In this document: piece after piece, positions 1-7,863 of the stretch
Position numbering within the stretch: position 1 is the first letter of the stretch
Layout: each line of letters begins with the position of its first letter
From: JAXMCK01 sp046349395
GTDB taxonomy: Bacteria; Pseudomonadota; Alphaproteobacteria; Geminicoccales; Geminicoccaceae
Length of the DNA: 64,000 nt
NCBI GenBank assembly: GCA_046349395.1
Contig: JAXMCK010000010.1
Location: 62,001-126,000, forward strand
Reading direction: 5' to 3'
Notes under the pieces: model-generated
What the model was told of the DNA's origin: nothing
What the model saw: only the letters and a program-made list of their open reading frames with translations
Databases searched by the model: none
Translations under genes and position numbers: made by a program

Positions 1-514
1 ACGCCTCGTCGACGAGGAGTCTCTTGACCGCGACGAGGCGCAGATCGGCCGGCACGCGGTCGCCGGACTGCAGCCGGACGATGTCGCCCGGGACCAGCGA
101 CTCGGCCGGCACGGTCTGCGCTCGGCCGTCGCGCAGGACGGTCGCCTCGGCCGAGAGCATCCGGCGGATCGCGTCGAGCGCACTCTCGGCGCGGCCCTCC
201 TGAACGAAGCCGATCACCGCGTTGATCAGGACGACCGCCAGGATGACAAGGGTGTCGACGAGATCACCCAGAGCGGCGGTGACGCCCGCCGCACCCAGCA
301 GGACGTAGATCAGGAGATTGTGGAACTGCAGCAGGAAGCGTCGGAGCGGTCCCACGCGCGCCGGTGCCGGCAGCCGGTTGGGTCCCGTCTCGCTCAGCCG
401 CCGCTGGGCCTCGGCGTCGGTCAGGCCATCCGGCGAGCTGCCGAGGGCCGCCAAAGTCTCGGGGGCGGGCATCGCGTACCAGCCAGGTTCTGGGCGGTCC
501 GACAGGGCTGTCAT
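1..514 (-). CDS. P-type cation-transporting ATPase, N-terminal part (runs off the window)
   Basis: The first 171 residues of a P-type ATPase of the PacL/Ca2+- or H+-type are visible. There is an N-terminal cation-ATPase domain (L-T-D-A-E-A-Q-R-R-L, then G-P-N-R-L), two hydrophobic segments around residues 65-105, and the start of the actuator domain with GDIVRLQSGDRVPADLRLV. The ATG at 512-514 has GGGAG almost adjacent, so the exact start is not firm. It faces away from mtdB across 71 nt. The catalytic DKTG motif lies outside the window, so the ion cannot be assigned. Confidence 0.85.
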   Translation of the reverse strand, partial: MTALSDRPEPGWYAMPAPETLAALGSSPDGLTDAEAQRRLSETGPNRLPAPARVGPLRRFLLQFHNLLIYVLLGAAGVTAALGDLVDTLVILAVVLINAVIGFVQEGRAESALDAIRRMLSAEATVLRDGRAQTVPAESLVPGDIVRLQSGDRVPADLRLVAVKRLLVDEA

Positions 515-585
515 CTCCCGAGCGAGCTTGGCATCGCATCCCGCGCGCGGCATGAAGCGCCGCAGCCAGTTAGGGAGAGGCGCCG

Positions 586-1488
586 GTGACGGCCAAGCGG
601 TACATTCTTCACTTCGTGACGCCGCTCAAGAATGTGAGCCCGTTCGACGTCAACATGGCGACGGACGCAGGCTACGACGTCATCGTGCCGTACACCGACG
701 TCGACCTGAAGGAGGTGGCGGGCCTCGTCCAGGACGCGATCTTCAGCCGGGCACCGGAGGACGGAAAGAAGACGGCAATGCTGATCGGCGGCCGCGAGCC
801 GATGCTGGCCCTGGACATGCTCGAGGCAGCCAAGAAGGCGATGGTGCCGCCCTATTTCGAGATCTCGGTGATGGCCGACCCCTCGGGCGCTTTCACGACC
901 GCCGCCGGCATGGTCGCCGTGGTCGAGAAGCACCTGAAGGCGAAGGGCTCCGAGCTCGCGGGCCGCAAGGTCGTGGTGTTCGGCGCCACCGGGCCTGTGG
1001 GCAAGGTGGCGGGGCTGATCGCGGCCCATGCCGGGGCCCATGTGACGCTCGTCGGTTATGACGGCCTGCAGCGCGTGACCGCCACCTGCGACCAGTTCGG
1101 CGAGCGCTTCGGCGTGGCGCTGAGGCCGGCCGACGGCAGCGACGATGCCGGGAAAGAGGGTGCCCTCGACGGAGCGGAGGTCGTGCTCGCCGCAGGACGC
1201 GCCGGGACCCAAATCCTTTCGAAGGCGCAGCTCGCCAAGGTGAAGGGCCTGATGGTGGCGCTGGACGTCAACGCCGTCCCGCCCTCGGGGCTCGAAGGTG
1301 TGGGTGCGTTCGACGACGGCACGCCGATCGAGGGCACCTCGGGCGTAGGAGTCGGTGCGCTCGCCGTCGGCAACGTGAAGTTCAGGACCGAGCATCAGCT
1401 GCTGACCGAGATGCGCGACGCCGATCCCCGCCGCTATGCCGGCTTCGACGAGGCGTTTGCCGCCGCGCGCGGGCATGCCGCCGGCTGA
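586..1488 (+). CDS. mtdB: NAD(P)-dependent methylene-H4MPT dehydrogenase
   Basis: MtdB oxidises methylene-H4MPT to methenyl-H4MPT in the formaldehyde oxidation pathway, in the cytoplasm. The 300-residue protein has the family N-terminus (ILHFVTPLKNVSPFDVNMA) and a Rossmann nucleotide-binding motif VVVFGATGPVGKVAG near residue 127. Length is as expected for MtdA/MtdB. Start is GTG with a strong GGGAGAGG 5-12 nt upstream. It heads a run of overlapping C1 genes (ATP-grasp, mch, orf5-like, orf7-like) and then fae. MtdA is the main alternative, but the neighbourhood with mch and fae favours MtdB. Confidence 0.93.
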   Translation: MTAKRYILHFVTPLKNVSPFDVNMATDAGYDVIVPYTDVDLKEVAGLVQDAIFSRAPEDGKKTAMLIGGREPMLALDMLEAAKKAMVPPYFEISVMADPSGAFTTAAGMVAVVEKHLKAKGSELAGRKVVVFGATGPVGKVAGLIAAHAGAHVTLVGYDGLQRVTATCDQFGERFGVALRPADGSDDAGKEGALDGAEVVLAAGRAGTQILSKAQLAKVKGLMVALDVNAVPPSGLEGVGAFDDGTPIEGTSGVGVGALAVGNVKFRTEHQLLTEMRDADPRRYAGFDEAFAAARGHAAG

Positions 1489-2581
1489 TCCCGTCCTGAT
1501 CGTCGGGCTCTCCGGCCGGCAGCTGGCCCAATCGGCGGCACGGGCCGGCTATGCACCCATCGTGCTGGACGCGTTCGGCGACCTCGATACGCGGGCGGCG
1601 GCCCGCGCGGTCGTGAGGGTGCCGCTGGACCGGCACTGGTGCTTCCGGCGGAAGGCGCTGCTGACCGCTGTCCGCTCTGTCGCGGATCGGTCGGTGCCGC
1701 TGGTGTGGTCCTCGGGGCTGGACGGCGCGCCGGGTCTGCTCGACCGGCTGGCGGACGGCCGCGAGATCCTGGGGAATGCAGGCCCATCTGTCCGGCGTGT
1801 AAAGGACCCGATGGTCTTTGCAGATGCCTGCCGATCGCTCCGCATGCCGCATCCCGAGACGACCCGGAGGGCTCCGGCTGCTCCCGATGGATGGCTCGTC
1901 AAGCGACGCGGCGGATCGGGCGGCATGCATGTCCGACCGATGCGGGTGCGGGACGGCGCAGCGCCACGACGGTACTTTCAGCGTCTCGCCTCCGGAACGC
2001 CGGTGTCCGCACTCGTGCTGGGTGACGGGGAGCGGGCGACGACGCTCGCGTGCAGCGCGCAGTGGGCCGACCCGGTTGAGTACGCACCCTTCCGCTATGC
2101 CGGTGCGGTCGCACCTGTAGTGGTGCCCGCGCTGCCGGCCATGGCGGAACGGCTCGTGGCGCACTTCGGCCTGAAAGGCTTCGTCAGCGTCGATGCACTT
2201 GTGGACGGCGCCGAGGTGACGGTGCTGGAGATCAACCCGCGGCCGGGGGCTGCCCTGGACGCCTACGAGCGCGCATTCGGGGTCGAGCTGTTCGGCCGCC
2301 ATGTCGCAGCATGCCGCGGTCGGACCATCGAGCCGCTGCCCGCTGCGAAATGCGTCGCCGCCAGCCTGATCGTCTATGCGCCGGCCCGGATCGTCGTACC
2401 CCCGCATTACCGCTGGCCCGAGTGGGCGGCGGACAGGGGTGCGGGCGTGGTGATCCCGGTCGGCCATCCCGTCTGTACCGTCACCGCCGAGGCGGTCGAC
2501 GCCACGGCGGCCTTGACGCTCGTCCGTTCCCGCGCGGCCGCCGTGCTGGCGTCCCTGCAATCCCTCGAGGTGGTCGCATGA
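1475..2581 (+). CDS. ATP-grasp family protein of the H4MPT gene island
   Basis: A 368-residue ATP-grasp protein. The N-terminal part (PVLIVGLSGRQLAQSAARAGY) is a pre-ATP-grasp Rossmann-like fold. The ATP-binding lysine region reads WLVKRRGGSGGMHV near residue 145, and the metal-binding end of the fold reads VTVLEINPRPGAALDAYE near residue 250. The ATG overlaps the mtdB end by 14 nt and the stop overlaps the mch start (ATGA), so it is translationally coupled. Similar ATP-grasp genes sit beside mtdB/mch in other methylotrophs. I infer a ligation step in H4MPT or methylofuran biosynthesis; substrate unknown. Confidence 0.85.
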   Translation: MPPADPVLIVGLSGRQLAQSAARAGYAPIVLDAFGDLDTRAAARAVVRVPLDRHWCFRRKALLTAVRSVADRSVPLVWSSGLDGAPGLLDRLADGREILGNAGPSVRRVKDPMVFADACRSLRMPHPETTRRAPAAPDGWLVKRRGGSGGMHVRPMRVRDGAAPRRYFQRLASGTPVSALVLGDGERATTLACSAQWADPVEYAPFRYAGAVAPVVVPALPAMAERLVAHFGLKGFVSVDALVDGAEVTVLEINPRPGAALDAYERAFGVELFGRHVAACRGRTIEPLPAAKCVAASLIVYAPARIVVPPHYRWPEWAADRGAGVVIPVGHPVCTVTAEAVDATAALTLVRSRAAAVLASLQSLEVVA

Positions 2582-3549
2582 CGAAGAGACCCAGCGTCGG
2601 GCGCGCGGTGCAGCCGCTCGTCGACGCTCTGGTGGCCGACGCGGAAAGCCTGCGCCTCGCCGTGCGGCAAGGTGCGGGCGGCGCCTTGCTGGTCGATGCC
2701 GGCATCGAGGTCGAGGGCGGGCTGGAGGCCGGGCGGCGCATCGCCGAGATCTGCATGGGCGGCCTCGGCACGGTGGCGCTGGGCCCCTTCTCGCCGGTGG
2801 CGGACTGGCCGTTCGGTGTCGCCGTGTCGTCGGCGAGCCCGGTGCTGGCCTGTCTCGCCAGCCAGTATGCCGGCTGGAGCCTGAGCTTCGGGGAAGGGGT
2901 GAGCAGTTACTTCGCGATGGCCTCGGGTCCAGGCCGGGCGCGGGCGGCGAAGGAGGATCTGTTCGGCGAGCTGGACTATCGGGACGACGCCGAGCGCGCC
3001 TGCTTCGTTCTGGAGACGGACAAGGTGCCGCCGGATGGGCTGCTCTCGCGAGTCGCCGAGGATTGCGGCCTGCCCGAGTCGGCGCTGACCTTCGTGCTGA
3101 CGCCTACGGTGAGCCTCGCCGGCACAGTGCAGATCGTAGGGCGGGTGCTCGAAGTGGCGTTGCACAAGGTGCACGCGCTGCACTTCCCCCTGGATCGCGT
3201 GCGCGACGGCATCGCCCGGGCGCCCCTGTCCCCGCCCGCACCGGACTTTCTGGCGGCAATGGGACGGACCAACGACGCCATCCTATTCGGTGGCGAGATT
3301 CACCTGTTTGTCACTGGGCCAGAGGCGGAGGCGAAGGATCTGGCGGAGAAGCTGCCGAGTGCCGGCTCGCGTGACTACGGGCGCCCATTCGCGGAGATCT
3401 TCCAGGCGGCCGAGTACGACTTCTACCGGATCGACCCGATGCTCTTCAGCCCGGCGCGTGTCCTGGTGACCGCCTTGGAGAGCGGGCGCACCTTCAAGGC
3501 CGGCGCCTTCGCCCCCGACCTGCTCGACCGTTCCTTCGGCGGTGCCTGA
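2578..3549 (+). CDS. mch: Methenyl-H4MPT cyclohydrolase
   Basis: Mch interconverts methenyl-H4MPT and 5-formyl-H4MPT, the step after MtdB. The protein has 323 residues, the usual family length. Recognisable family segments include SPVADWPFGVAVSSASPVLACLASQYAGW near residue 70, the FAMASGPGRA segment, and FAEIFQAAEYDFYRIDPMLFSPA near the C-terminus. The ATG sits in an ATGA overlap with the preceding ATP-grasp gene, and the 3' end overlaps the next gene by 8 nt. Assignment is firm from sequence plus context. Confidence 0.95.
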   Translation: MTKRPSVGRAVQPLVDALVADAESLRLAVRQGAGGALLVDAGIEVEGGLEAGRRIAEICMGGLGTVALGPFSPVADWPFGVAVSSASPVLACLASQYAGWSLSFGEGVSSYFAMASGPGRARAAKEDLFGELDYRDDAERACFVLETDKVPPDGLLSRVAEDCGLPESALTFVLTPTVSLAGTVQIVGRVLEVALHKVHALHFPLDRVRDGIARAPLSPPAPDFLAAMGRTNDAILFGGEIHLFVTGPEAEAKDLAEKLPSAGSRDYGRPFAEIFQAAEYDFYRIDPMLFSPARVLVTALESGRTFKAGAFAPDLLDRSFGGA

Positions 3550-4402
3550 GGTCGTCGTTCTCGGCGAGGGCGGCGGCTGGCATGCGGGCCAGCTTGCGCA
3601 GGCGCTGCGCGACCGGGGTGCAAAGGTCGAGCGGTTGCGGTTCGATCAGTGCCGCCTGGAAGCCGGTGCGGTCCGCCTCGGCCTGCGCGAGACGCTGCCC
3701 GACGCCGTCGTCGTCCGTTCGATCCCCGGCGGCACCTTCGAGCAGGTGACGCTACGGCTGGGGCTGCTGCATGCGCTCCGCGAGGCCGGCGTGCTGGTGG
3801 TCAACGACGCGCGCGCGATCGAGCGATGCGTCGACAAGGCGGCGACCAGCTTTCTCCTGGCGAAGTCCGGTGTGCCGACCCCCCCTGCCTGGGCGATGGA
3901 GTGCCGCGAAGCGGCGGCGCGCCTGCTCGCGACCGAGAAGGACTTGGTCCTGAAGCCGCTCTTCGGCGCGCAGGGGAAGGGGCTGAAGCGGATCCGACAG
4001 GTCGAGGATCTGCCCGAGGCGGACGCGGTGGCCGGGGTGTGGTACCTGCAGCGCTATGTCGGTCGGAGCGAGCGCTGGCAGGACTATCGAGTGCTAGTCG
4101 TGGCGGGTCGGCCTATCGCGGCAATGGCGCGCGTCGGCGTGTCCTGGATCACCAACATCAAACAGGGTGCCTCGCCCGAGCCGGTCGAGACGAGCGGCGA
4201 GTTGGGCGATCTCGCCGTTGCCGCCGCGGCGGCGGTCGGTGCGTTCTACGCCGGCGTCGACCTCATCGAGACCACGCCCGGCAGCATCGAGGTCCTGGAG
4301 GTGAACAGCATGCCGGCCTGGCAGGGCCTGCAGAGCGTGGCGCCCGTCGATGTGGCGCAGGAACTGGCACGAGGCGTTCTGGCCGCACTGTGCCGGGGAT
4401 GA
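3542..4402 (+). CDS. RimK-like ATP-grasp ligase (orf5 type of methylotroph C1 islands)
   Basis: A 286-residue RimK-type ATP-grasp enzyme. It has a short N-terminal fold (VVVLGEGGGWHAGQLAQAL), the ATP-binding stretch DLVLKPLFGAQGKGLKRI near residue 140, and the Mg-binding stretch GSIEVLEVNSMPAWQGLQ near residue 255. GTG start overlapping the end of mch by 8 nt; its stop forms an ATGA overlap with the next gene. RimK relatives add glutamate residues to cofactors (MptN on H4MPT, CofF on F420), and the orf5 protein of Methylobacterium has been linked to methylofuran glutamylation. Polyglutamylation of methylofuran or H4MPT is therefore a reasonable inference. Confidence 0.87.
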   Translation: MPEVVVLGEGGGWHAGQLAQALRDRGAKVERLRFDQCRLEAGAVRLGLRETLPDAVVVRSIPGGTFEQVTLRLGLLHALREAGVLVVNDARAIERCVDKAATSFLLAKSGVPTPPAWAMECREAAARLLATEKDLVLKPLFGAQGKGLKRIRQVEDLPEADAVAGVWYLQRYVGRSERWQDYRVLVVAGRPIAAMARVGVSWITNIKQGASPEPVETSGELGDLAVAAAAAVGAFYAGVDLIETTPGSIEVLEVNSMPAWQGLQSVAPVDVAQELARGVLAALCRG

Positions 4403-5214
4403 CACCGGCCGCCATTGCCGCCGCTTTCGAGGCCGCCTGCCGGGCCGAGATCGAGGCGCTGAAGCCCGGCAATGTGCACGTCCATGCCGGTGGGCACGGC
4501 ATGTCGGTCGCCGATTTCCTGACCAGTGCGAAAGTGTCGGCGCCCGCGATCGCGGCAGCGGGCAGGAGCGTCGGCGAGCGTATTCTGGCGGCCGTCGAAG
4601 CGACCCGTGCTGCGGTCGGTCAGAATACCAATCTCGGCATCATCCTTCTCTGTGCGCCGCTTGCGACGGCGGCCGAGACTGGGAGACATCTGGCGGACGT
4701 GTTGGCAGGACTGTCGCGCGCCGATGCCAGTGCCGCCTTTCGGGCCATCCGGATCGCATCGCCGGGGGGGCTCGGACGCAGCGCGAGGCACGATGTCGCA
4801 GAAGAACCCGAGGTCACGCTGCTGGAAGCGATGCGGCAAGCCGCCGGTCGGGATCGAATCGCACGCCAGTACTCCGAAAACTTTGTCGACGTCCTGAATG
4901 TCGGCGTGCCGGCCCTTCGCGCAGGGCGAACGGCAGGCCTCAGCGAGCCCTGGGCGGTGACGTGGTGCTACCTCGCCTTCCTGTCGCGATTTGCCGACTC
5001 GCATGTCCTCCGCAAGCAAGGCCCGGACGTCGCGGAACAGGTGAGGCAGCAGGCGGCAGGACTGATCGCGAGCTGTCCGGAAATTCACGATTTGCCCTCC
5101 CTATCGAATGATCTGATTTCTTTCGATCGAGAGCTGAAGACGGCCGGGATCAATCCCGGGACCGGTGCCGATCTTACCGTAGCCAGTCATCTAGCCGCCT
5201 TCCTGTACGGCTAA
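4399..5214 (+). CDS. CitG/MdcB-like triphosphoribosyl-dephospho-CoA synthase family protein (orf7 type)
   Basis: A 271-residue alpha-helical protein of the triphosphoribosyl-dephospho-CoA synthase family. It shows EIEALKPGNVHVHAGGHGMSVADF near the N-terminus and QNTNLGIILLCAPLA near residue 75, the nucleotide-site motifs of CitG. No citrate- or malonate-lyase genes are nearby. Instead it is coupled (ATGA) to the RimK-like gene in the mch cluster, where orf7 sits in Methylobacterium. This suggests a ribose- or phosphoribosyl-transfer step in H4MPT or methylofuran biosynthesis rather than holo-citrate-lyase synthesis. The exact reaction is not known to me. Confidence 0.87.
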   Translation: MTPAAIAAAFEAACRAEIEALKPGNVHVHAGGHGMSVADFLTSAKVSAPAIAAAGRSVGERILAAVEATRAAVGQNTNLGIILLCAPLATAAETGRHLADVLAGLSRADASAAFRAIRIASPGGLGRSARHDVAEEPEVTLLEAMRQAAGRDRIARQYSENFVDVLNVGVPALRAGRTAGLSEPWAVTWCYLAFLSRFADSHVLRKQGPDVAEQVRQQAAGLIASCPEIHDLPSLSNDLISFDRELKTAGINPGTGADLTVASHLAAFLYG

Positions 5215-5306
5215 GTCCTGGTCCCAGGCCGCAGTCGGGCCTTGCCGGGGGTACGTCCGGGTGTGTATCCACGCGCTGCACACGATCCCAGTGGGGGAGG
5301 CACTTG

Positions 5307-5816
5307 ATGGCGAAGATTGATCGCATGCTTGTGGGCGAGGCTCTTGTCGGCGACGGCAACGAGATCGCGCACATCGATCTCATCATCGGCCCGCGCGGCA
5401 GCGCTGCCGAGGCCGCGTTCGCAATGACGCTGACGAACCAGAAGGAAGGCGTGAACGGCCTTCTCGCCGTGCTCGAGCCGAACCTGATGGTGAAGCCGGC
5501 TACGGTGATGTTCAATAAGGTCACCATCAAGGACGCCAAGCAGGCCGTCCAGATGTTCGGCCCGGCGCAGCGCGCGGTGGCGCTGGCGGTTGCCGACTGC
5601 GTGGCCGAGGGCACGATCCCGGCGGCCGAGGCCGACGAGCTCTTCATCTCCGTGGGTGTGTTCATCCACTGGGATGCGGCCGACGACCAGAAGATCCAGG
5701 ACTACAACTACGCCGCCACCAAGCTCTCCATCGAGCGCGCCGTCTCCGGCCTGCCGAAGGTGAGCGAGGTCGTCGAGAAGAAGAATACCTCGCACCATCC
5801 CTTCCAGGCCGGTTGA
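5307..5816 (+). CDS. fae: Formaldehyde-activating enzyme
   Basis: Fae condenses formaldehyde with H4MPT to methylene-H4MPT. The 169-residue protein contains the diagnostic GEALVGDGNEIAHIDLIIG (catalytic His22), MFNKVTIKDAKQAVQMFGPAQ and FIHWDAADDQKIQDYNY, and ends HHPFQAG at the position where other Fae proteins end. The ATG has a strong GGGGGAGG at 5293-5300. It is separated from the orf7-like gene by 92 nt, so it may have its own promoter. Beyond its UGA the same frame stays open for 54 codons; see the following entry. Confidence 0.96.
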   Translation: MAKIDRMLVGEALVGDGNEIAHIDLIIGPRGSAAEAAFAMTLTNQKEGVNGLLAVLEPNLMVKPATVMFNKVTIKDAKQAVQMFGPAQRAVALAVADCVAEGTIPAAEADELFISVGVFIHWDAADDQKIQDYNYAATKLSIERAVSGLPKVSEVVEKKNTSHHPFQAG

Positions 5817-5981
5817 AAGGAACCAGCGGCTCCACCAAAGGCTGAGACCAAAGCTCCCCCGAGCCCGCCCAAGCCGGCGGCACCTCCTCGGGCAGCTACC
5901 GTCTCGGCACCGCCCCCGGCTCCTCAGAGCACAGGCTGGTGGAAGTCCCTGCTCCGGGCCTTGGGTCTAAGTGCGAAGTGA
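5817..5981 (+). other. In-frame 54-codon open stretch directly after the fae UGA stop
   Basis: Immediately after the fae stop (TGA, next base A) the same reading frame continues for 54 codons to a second TGA at 5979-5981. The peptide starts KEPAAPPKAETKAPP, continues Pro/Ala/Lys-rich, and finishes STGWWKSLLRALGLSAK, which resembles a flexible linker followed by a short amphipathic helix. There is no ATG or GTG in this frame, so it cannot readily be a separate gene. Third positions are visibly less G/C-biased than in fae, and another frame is also largely open, so it may simply be 3' untranslated sequence or an eroded former C-terminus. Translation would require UGA readthrough. Confidence 0.35.
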
Positions 5982-5994
5982 CCTGAAGCCACGA

Positions 5995-6022
5995 CGGGCC
6001 CGTCTCGATGGAGACGGGCCCG
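5995..6022. terminator. Strong hairpin between convergent fae and HisA-like gene
   Basis: Perfect 12-bp inverted repeat CGGGCCCGTCTC / GAGACGGGCCCG with a GATG loop. It lies 13 nt after the second in-frame stop downstream of fae and 6 nt beyond the stop of the convergent HisA-like gene. There is no U-tract on either side, so it is either a bidirectional terminator without a classical tail or an mRNA 3'-end stabiliser. Confidence 0.7.
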
Positions 6023-6027
6023 ATCCG

Positions 6028-6714
6028 TCAGATGAGGTCGGCAGCCGTGAGCCGACCATCGTGCAGGGCGGTGGCGACCAGCACCCCGGCACAGCCGATT
6101 TCCTTGAGCGCGTCGAGATCAGCGCCGTTCCGGACGCCGCCTGCGGCGTAGACCTTCCGCTCGCCGGCCTTCGCCAGCACGGCGCGCAAGCGGTCCAGAT
6201 CCGGCCCGCCACCCATGCCGACGGCGGCCAGCGTCATGACGATGATCCGCGCCGGCCATAAGCTCGGCGTCTCGAACAGGGCCGGAGGTCCCAGAGGCCG
6301 ATCGCCCTGATAGTCGAGCGACAGGATCACATCCGCGTCGGCAAGTTCCTCGACCATCCGCGTGTCCACCTGGCTTTCCGAGCCCAGGACCAGCTCCCCG
6401 ATATCCGCACCGAGGAAGCCGCGGCACTCGCAGCGACCGCGGAACGCGGCGTCGACCCAGATGCGGACGTTCCGGTAGGTCTGGCTCAGACGCCGCAGGA
6501 GAGCGCGGTGGTCGCCCTGACCGCGGATCGCGTCCAGATCGGCGACATAGACGCTGCGGAACGGATGAAGACCCAGAAGGCCGTCGAGAACGGCTTCCGG
6601 CGTGCTGTCCGCTGCCAGCGGCGACTGCAGCGGCCGATAGGAGTCGCGCTGGCCGGCGCGGGCGTGCACGACTTGACCGCCCAGCAGATCGAGCACCGGG
6701 ATGACCTCGAACAT
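6028..6714 (-). CDS. HisA-like TIM-barrel protein of the C1 gene island
   Basis: A 228-residue HisA/HisF-family (beta-alpha)8 barrel. It begins FEVIPVLDLLGGQVVHARAGQRDSYRPL, has YVADLDAI where HisA has its first catalytic Asp region, and ends VYAAGGVRNGADLDALKEIGCAGVLVATALHDG, the phosphate-binding half. ATG with GGGGGAG upstream. It is divergent from the MfnF-like gene (48 nt) and convergent with fae, with no other his genes in the window. HisA relatives of this type are found in H4MPT clusters, so a pterin/furan cofactor role is more likely than histidine biosynthesis. That is inference from context. Confidence 0.8.
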   Translation of the reverse strand: MFEVIPVLDLLGGQVVHARAGQRDSYRPLQSPLAADSTPEAVLDGLLGLHPFRSVYVADLDAIRGQGDHRALLRRLSQTYRNVRIWVDAAFRGRCECRGFLGADIGELVLGSESQVDTRMVEELADADVILSLDYQGDRPLGPPALFETPSLWPARIIVMTLAAVGMGGGPDLDRLRAVLAKAGERKVYAAGGVRNGADLDALKEIGCAGVLVATALHDGRLTAADLI

Positions 6715-6762
6715 GGCGCTCCCCCGTAACCGACCTTCGCGCCTTAGCAGGCTGCCGGACCC

Positions 6763-7800
6763 GTGACCAAGGCCATGACGGCGCCGAACCGACGATGGAT
6801 CGGACTCGACGTGGGCGGGGCACACCTGAAGGCCGCGACGGTGGTCGATGGCGTCATCATCGAGGTCAAGCAGATCGCCTGCCCGCTCTGGCAAGGGCTG
6901 GACCGCCTGGATGATGCCCTGCAGGCCGTCGACGATCACGCTTCGGCGAATGTCGCAGTCACGATGACCGGCGAACTCGTCGATTTCTTCCCCGATCGGC
7001 GCAGCGGTGTCGAAGCCATCTTGGAGCGTGTCGCCCGCATTGTGCCGCCCGCCAGGCAGGCGATCTGGGCAGGTCGCTCCGGCTTTCTTCAGCCCGGCAT
7101 CGCAAGAGGCGCCGCGCAAGACGTCGCCTCGGCGAACTGGCTGGCGTCGGGCGCTTTGCTGGCCGAACAGGTCCGTGACGCCGTTCTGCTCGACGTCGGC
7201 AGCACCACCACCGACGTGCTCGTACTCGCCGACGGACGGCCGCAATGGAGCGGCTATACGGACCGGGAGCGGCTCGGCACCGGCGAACTCGTCTATCTGG
7301 GCGTCGTGCGGACACCGCTGATGGCGCTGGCCGACGAGGTGCCGTTCGACGGCAAGTCGACAGGCATCATGCGCGAATACTTCGCCACCACGGCCGATGT
7401 CTGGCGGATCCTGGAACGCCTCCCGCCCGACGCGGACCTGCATCCAGCGGCCGACAACGGGCCGAAGACGGTCGAAGGAAGCTGCAGACGGTTGGCACGG
7501 ATGCTCGGGGCCGATCTCGCGGACTTCCCAATCGAGGCTTGGACGGAGCTGGCGGGCTTCTACGCACTGCGCTGCCGCGACCTTGTCGCGAGGGTGGTCC
7601 GGAGGCAGCGTTGGCGCGGACTCTCCTCCGGCGATGTGCCTATCCTGGGTGTGGGCGTCGGCCGATTCCTGGCCGCCGACGTCGCTGCCGCCCTCGGCAT
7701 GCCCTTTGTCGACGCGGCGGCGCTCGTGCCGCCAGGTGCGGCCGATGCGCTACCCGCTGCTGCCGTTGCGCTGATGGCGGAACGCCATGCGGCCTTGTAA
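6763..7800 (+). CDS. MfnF-like / hydantoinase-A-superfamily protein of the H4MPT-linked C1 pathway
   Basis: A 345-residue ASKHA-fold protein of the family annotated as H4MPT-linked C1 transfer pathway protein. Motifs: RWIGLDVGGAHLKAATVV (phosphate 1) near the N-terminus, DAVLLDVGSTTTDVLVLADG (phosphate 2) near residue 140, and PILGVGVGRFLAADVAA near residue 290. The archaeal relative MfnF couples the aminomethylfuran phosphate to tyramine-glutamate in methanofuran synthesis, so a methylofuran role fits. GTG 6763 is taken as start; ATG at 6775 is equally possible. Divergent from the HisA-like gene. Confidence 0.85.
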   Translation: MTKAMTAPNRRWIGLDVGGAHLKAATVVDGVIIEVKQIACPLWQGLDRLDDALQAVDDHASANVAVTMTGELVDFFPDRRSGVEAILERVARIVPPARQAIWAGRSGFLQPGIARGAAQDVASANWLASGALLAEQVRDAVLLDVGSTTTDVLVLADGRPQWSGYTDRERLGTGELVYLGVVRTPLMALADEVPFDGKSTGIMREYFATTADVWRILERLPPDADLHPAADNGPKTVEGSCRRLARMLGADLADFPIEAWTELAGFYALRCRDLVARVVRRQRWRGLSSGDVPILGVGVGRFLAADVAAALGMPFVDAAALVPPGAADALPAAAVALMAERHAAL

Positions 7801-7863
7801 TGCCGGTGTGCTTGCACTGGCCGGCGCCGGCGCGCTTTATGCCGCGCGTTCAAGAGCTGGGGG

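Noticed and set aside
1382..2560. Long minus-strand open frame of 392 codons opposite the ATP-grasp gene
   Set aside because: His/Arg/Gly-rich translation without motifs, opposite a gene with clear ATP-grasp signatures; typical antisense frame in GC-rich DNA.
5217..5228. CCTGG-TC-CCAGG palindrome in the orf7/fae gap
   Set aside because: Only 5 bp per arm in GC-rich DNA, likely by chance; no promoter elements aligned with it.
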